A model generated the notes under the pieces. It was given only the letters and a program-made list of their open reading frames with translations, was not told the DNA's origin and did no database searches. DNA of 36,289 nucleotides. It comes from Lachnospiraceae bacterium. GTDB taxonomy: Bacteria > Bacillota > Clostridia > Lachnospirales > Lachnospiraceae. This document shows, in pieces, positions 34,804-36,289 of this stretch. The DNA lies in assembly GCA_017412055.1 (NCBI GenBank), contig JAFQOW010000019.1, positions 1-36,289 on the forward strand, written 5' to 3'. Position 1 is the first letter of the stretch, and every line of letters starts with the position of its first letter. Position numbers and translations under genes: made by a program.

Positions 34804-36051
34804 ATGAAGAATAAATATACAAAACATAATAATAGAAATAGAGAATCAGCTAAGAAGGGCAACAGAAGAGAGAATGAAGCTTTAGAGAATAATCAAATAG
34901 ACACAAGCTTTATTGATAATAGTTTAATAGAACAGATTGTTGCTTCAGAAGATGAGTTTGAAATCGATATAATCGGTGGAGAAGCAATTGATGATGATGA
35001 TTTCGAAGTGAATACTATAGATATGTTAGATGATGAGCAGGATGAAGATTTGGCGAATAGAATATCTATGTACGAGAATATGGATGATGACGAGGATGAG
35101 ATAAAGGAATTTATCAGCCGTGATTATGATGTGGTATCTGAAAGCAGAAGAAGAGTTAATCAGCCGGGCAGAAAAAAGAATCAGGATAGAATAAAGCCTG
35201 CTAAGCCAGTTAAGGAGAAAAAGAAAAAAGAGCCTAAGGTTAGGGCCGAGGGCAAGGATGACTCAAATGTTTTAAAGACATTGTGGGATAGGTGGACAAG
35301 ATTGTATGAGCTATATAAATCTGGAATTTTGTACGGAACCTTAGGAGGTTTGGCGATTATTCTTATTATTACTATTATCGTCTTACCAAAGGGTGAATCA
35401 GATAATGGTAAAACAAAGGGAACTACACAGATGGTTGCTGAATTTAAAACAGATAAGGATGATGGTTCTACAAATGATTCAACAGAGGCAACTACACCAA
35501 AGCCTATTACTATGGCGGATTTAAAGGCTGAAGCGGAAGATTCGGAGATTCATAAGCTTGTAACAGGTTTTATTGATGCTGAGAGAATTAAGCTTGATGA
35601 AGCGGCAGCTAAGGCGTATTTGGATAATGATTCAAACTATAGTCTTGAAAAGCATAAGGACAGAAAGAGATATATAGAGGCATATCAGAATATTAAGTGC
35701 TACAAATTTGATTACATCTCAGAGGATATGTACTATGTGTATGTTTCTTATGATTTAAAAATTTTAAATATTGATACACCAACTGTAGCAGGTGAACCAT
35801 TAGTTGTTAAGTATGATAAGTCACAGAAAAAGTATTTCATCCATAATATCTTAGAGGGTGAAGCAGGTGATTTGCTTATTGCTTGGAATGCGCCAGAGGT
35901 TAAGGTGTTAAATGAAGATGTCCTTAGAAGATATAACGAAGCTATAGCTAAGGATGAGGATTTAAAGAACTTTTTAGATATTATCAATAATAAGGTTGAG
36001 TCTACTGAAAAAGCCAGTGGGGAAAACGAGACTACTACAACTGCAAATTAA
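34804..36051 (+). CDS. single-helix membrane protein with extracellular NTF2-like region
   Basis: 415 residues from the ATG at 34804, which has GGGAGA upstream; the frame is open nine codons further but without a ribosome site. Residues 1-95 are polar and acidic (DDDDF, DDEQDED), about 115-150 are basic (KPAKPVKEKKKKEPK), and one transmembrane helix spans about 176-196. A T/S/D-rich linker leads to an extracellular domain (about 240-390) with helices and beta strands (DAERIKLDEAAAKAYLDND, then YYVYVSYDLKIL) resembling NTF2-like folds. The last residues are T/E-rich. A terminator follows directly. Function unknown. Confidence 0.65.
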   Translation: MKNKYTKHNNRNRESAKKGNRRENEALENNQIDTSFIDNSLIEQIVASEDEFEIDIIGGEAIDDDDFEVNTIDMLDDEQDEDLANRISMYENMDDDEDEIKEFISRDYDVVSESRRRVNQPGRKKNQDRIKPAKPVKEKKKKEPKVRAEGKDDSNVLKTLWDRWTRLYELYKSGILYGTLGGLAIILIITIIVLPKGESDNGKTKGTTQMVAEFKTDKDDGSTNDSTEATTPKPITMADLKAEAEDSEIHKLVTGFIDAERIKLDEAAAKAYLDNDSNYSLEKHKDRKRYIEAYQNIKCYKFDYISEDMYYVYVSYDLKILNIDTPTVAGEPLVVKYDKSQKKYFIHNILEGEAGDLLIAWNAPEVKVLNEDVLRRYNEAIAKDEDLKNFLDIINNKVESTEKASGENETTTTAN

Positions 36052-36056
36052 AAATT

Positions 36057-36108
36057 AATCGCTTAATAGAAGAGATACTTGGGTTGATAATCTATTAAGC
36101 GATTTTTT
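36057..36108 (+). terminator. rho-independent terminator
   Basis: AATCGCTTAATAGA (36057-36070) and TCTATTAAGCGATT (36091-36104) are exact complements with a 20-base loop, followed by TTTT. The T run also forms the edge of the family-2 repeat. Confidence 0.75.
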
Positions 36109-36149
36109 ATGATATAGGAAAGTTCTTTGAACTTCCTATATCATAAAAA
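36104..36149 (+). repeat. dispersed hairpin repeat, family 2, copy B
   Basis: The core TATGATATAGGAAAGTTC and its complement GAACTTCCTATATCATA repeat the copy at 26465-26508, including the bulged A. The loop is TTT instead of TCT, and the outer pairs are TTTT/AAAA instead of ATTT/AAAT. Confidence 0.85.
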
Positions 36150-36151
36150 AC

Positions 36152-36281
36152 GCTCCGCGAGGATGAGCACTCGCACGAGAAGAATATGTCAGCTAACGCT
36201 GACCGTGCTCGGGCCAATTCGCAGTTGCAAAGCAACTACGAATAAGTCGCAAAGCGGAGCAAGTCCCTCTAGACAGAGGGA
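36152..36281 (+). other. GC-rich compound hairpin element at the window end
   Basis: GCTCCGC (36152-36158) and GCGGAGC (36254-36260) close a group holding GAGCAC/GTGCTC (36165-36170 with 36205-36210) around GTCAGC-TAAC-GCTGAC (36188-36203), and the family-1 hairpin copy E. A further hairpin TCCCTCT-AGAC-AGAGGGA (36264-36281) follows. The element may run past the window. No protein is encoded in 36052-36289. Confidence 0.7.
36217..36243 (+). repeat. dispersed hairpin repeat, family 1, copy E
   Basis: ATTCGCAGTTGC and GCAACTACGAAT around an AAA loop, with the same C opposite A as copies A to C. Confidence 0.85.
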
Positions 36282-36289
36282 TTTAGGGA

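Overview
The window looks like the chromosome of a low-GC Gram-positive of class Clostridia, most likely a motile Lachnospiraceae of the Butyrivibrio/Pseudobutyrivibrio/Roseburia kind. Reasons: AT-rich DNA with AGA/ATA-rich codon use, strong AGGAGG-type ribosome sites, textbook sigma-A promoters with 17-base spacers, a DUF5688-type protein, a rubredoxin/rubrerythrin oxygen-defence enzyme, a giant 2-hydroxyacyl-CoA dehydratase activase, CheV, and tRNA genes without encoded CCA. The family-level placement is inference from protein character, not from a marker search.

Layout. 1-2472: edge of a mobile element, with an intact small serine recombinase (214-804) and a large serine recombinase broken by two one-base frameshifts (921-2472). 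2522-7873: membrane and zinc-ribbon proteins (a QQPM-repeat lipocalin-like protein, a four-helix membrane protein, a Tim44-like zinc-ribbon protein, an SPFH protein with two zinc ribbons) around a four-domain flavin reductase-rubredoxin-rubrerythrin fusion. 7944-12053: a small ORF, then a membrane-anchored cyclophilin, a one-helix protein and a response regulator/histidine kinase pair that read as one unit. 12141-13798: a lipoprotein and CheV. 13861-17973: a divergent Sir2-like protein, a charged one-helix protein, then hisH and hisF. 18060-24367: ung, a 303-base inverted-repeat element, then on the minus strand a 1426-residue double activase/dehydratase protein and a PHP phosphatase. 24661-29155: a hypothetical gene and the glycolytic run gap-pgk-tpiA plus a small ORF. 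29196-29552: two divergent tRNA-Leu genes. 29683-33501: aroE on the minus strand, and a membrane protein with aroD, aroK and efp on the plus strand. 33641-36051: a DUF5688 protein, tRNA-Arg and a one-helix protein. The window ends in another structured intergenic element.

The main metabolic themes are lower glycolysis (gap, pgk, tpiA), shikimate synthesis (aroE, aroD, aroK), part of histidine synthesis (hisH, hisF, possibly a PHP histidinol-phosphatase) and an anaerobe's peroxide defence. Surface sensing and envelope maintenance appear as the cyclophilin/two-component unit, CheV and the SPFH/zinc-ribbon pair.

The most unusual signal is not a protein. Intergenic spacers carry a mosaic of palindromic modules: five copies of a hairpin with arms of the type TCG(C)AGTT.../...AACTACGA that all keep the same unpaired position, two copies of a second hairpin with a conserved bulged A, and GC-rich stems that share 9- and 10-base words. 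At 18728-19030, 27772-27899 and 36104-36281 these or similar stems are built into multi-branched structures. This looks like a dispersed family of structured intergenic elements, and it is my best candidate for something undescribed.
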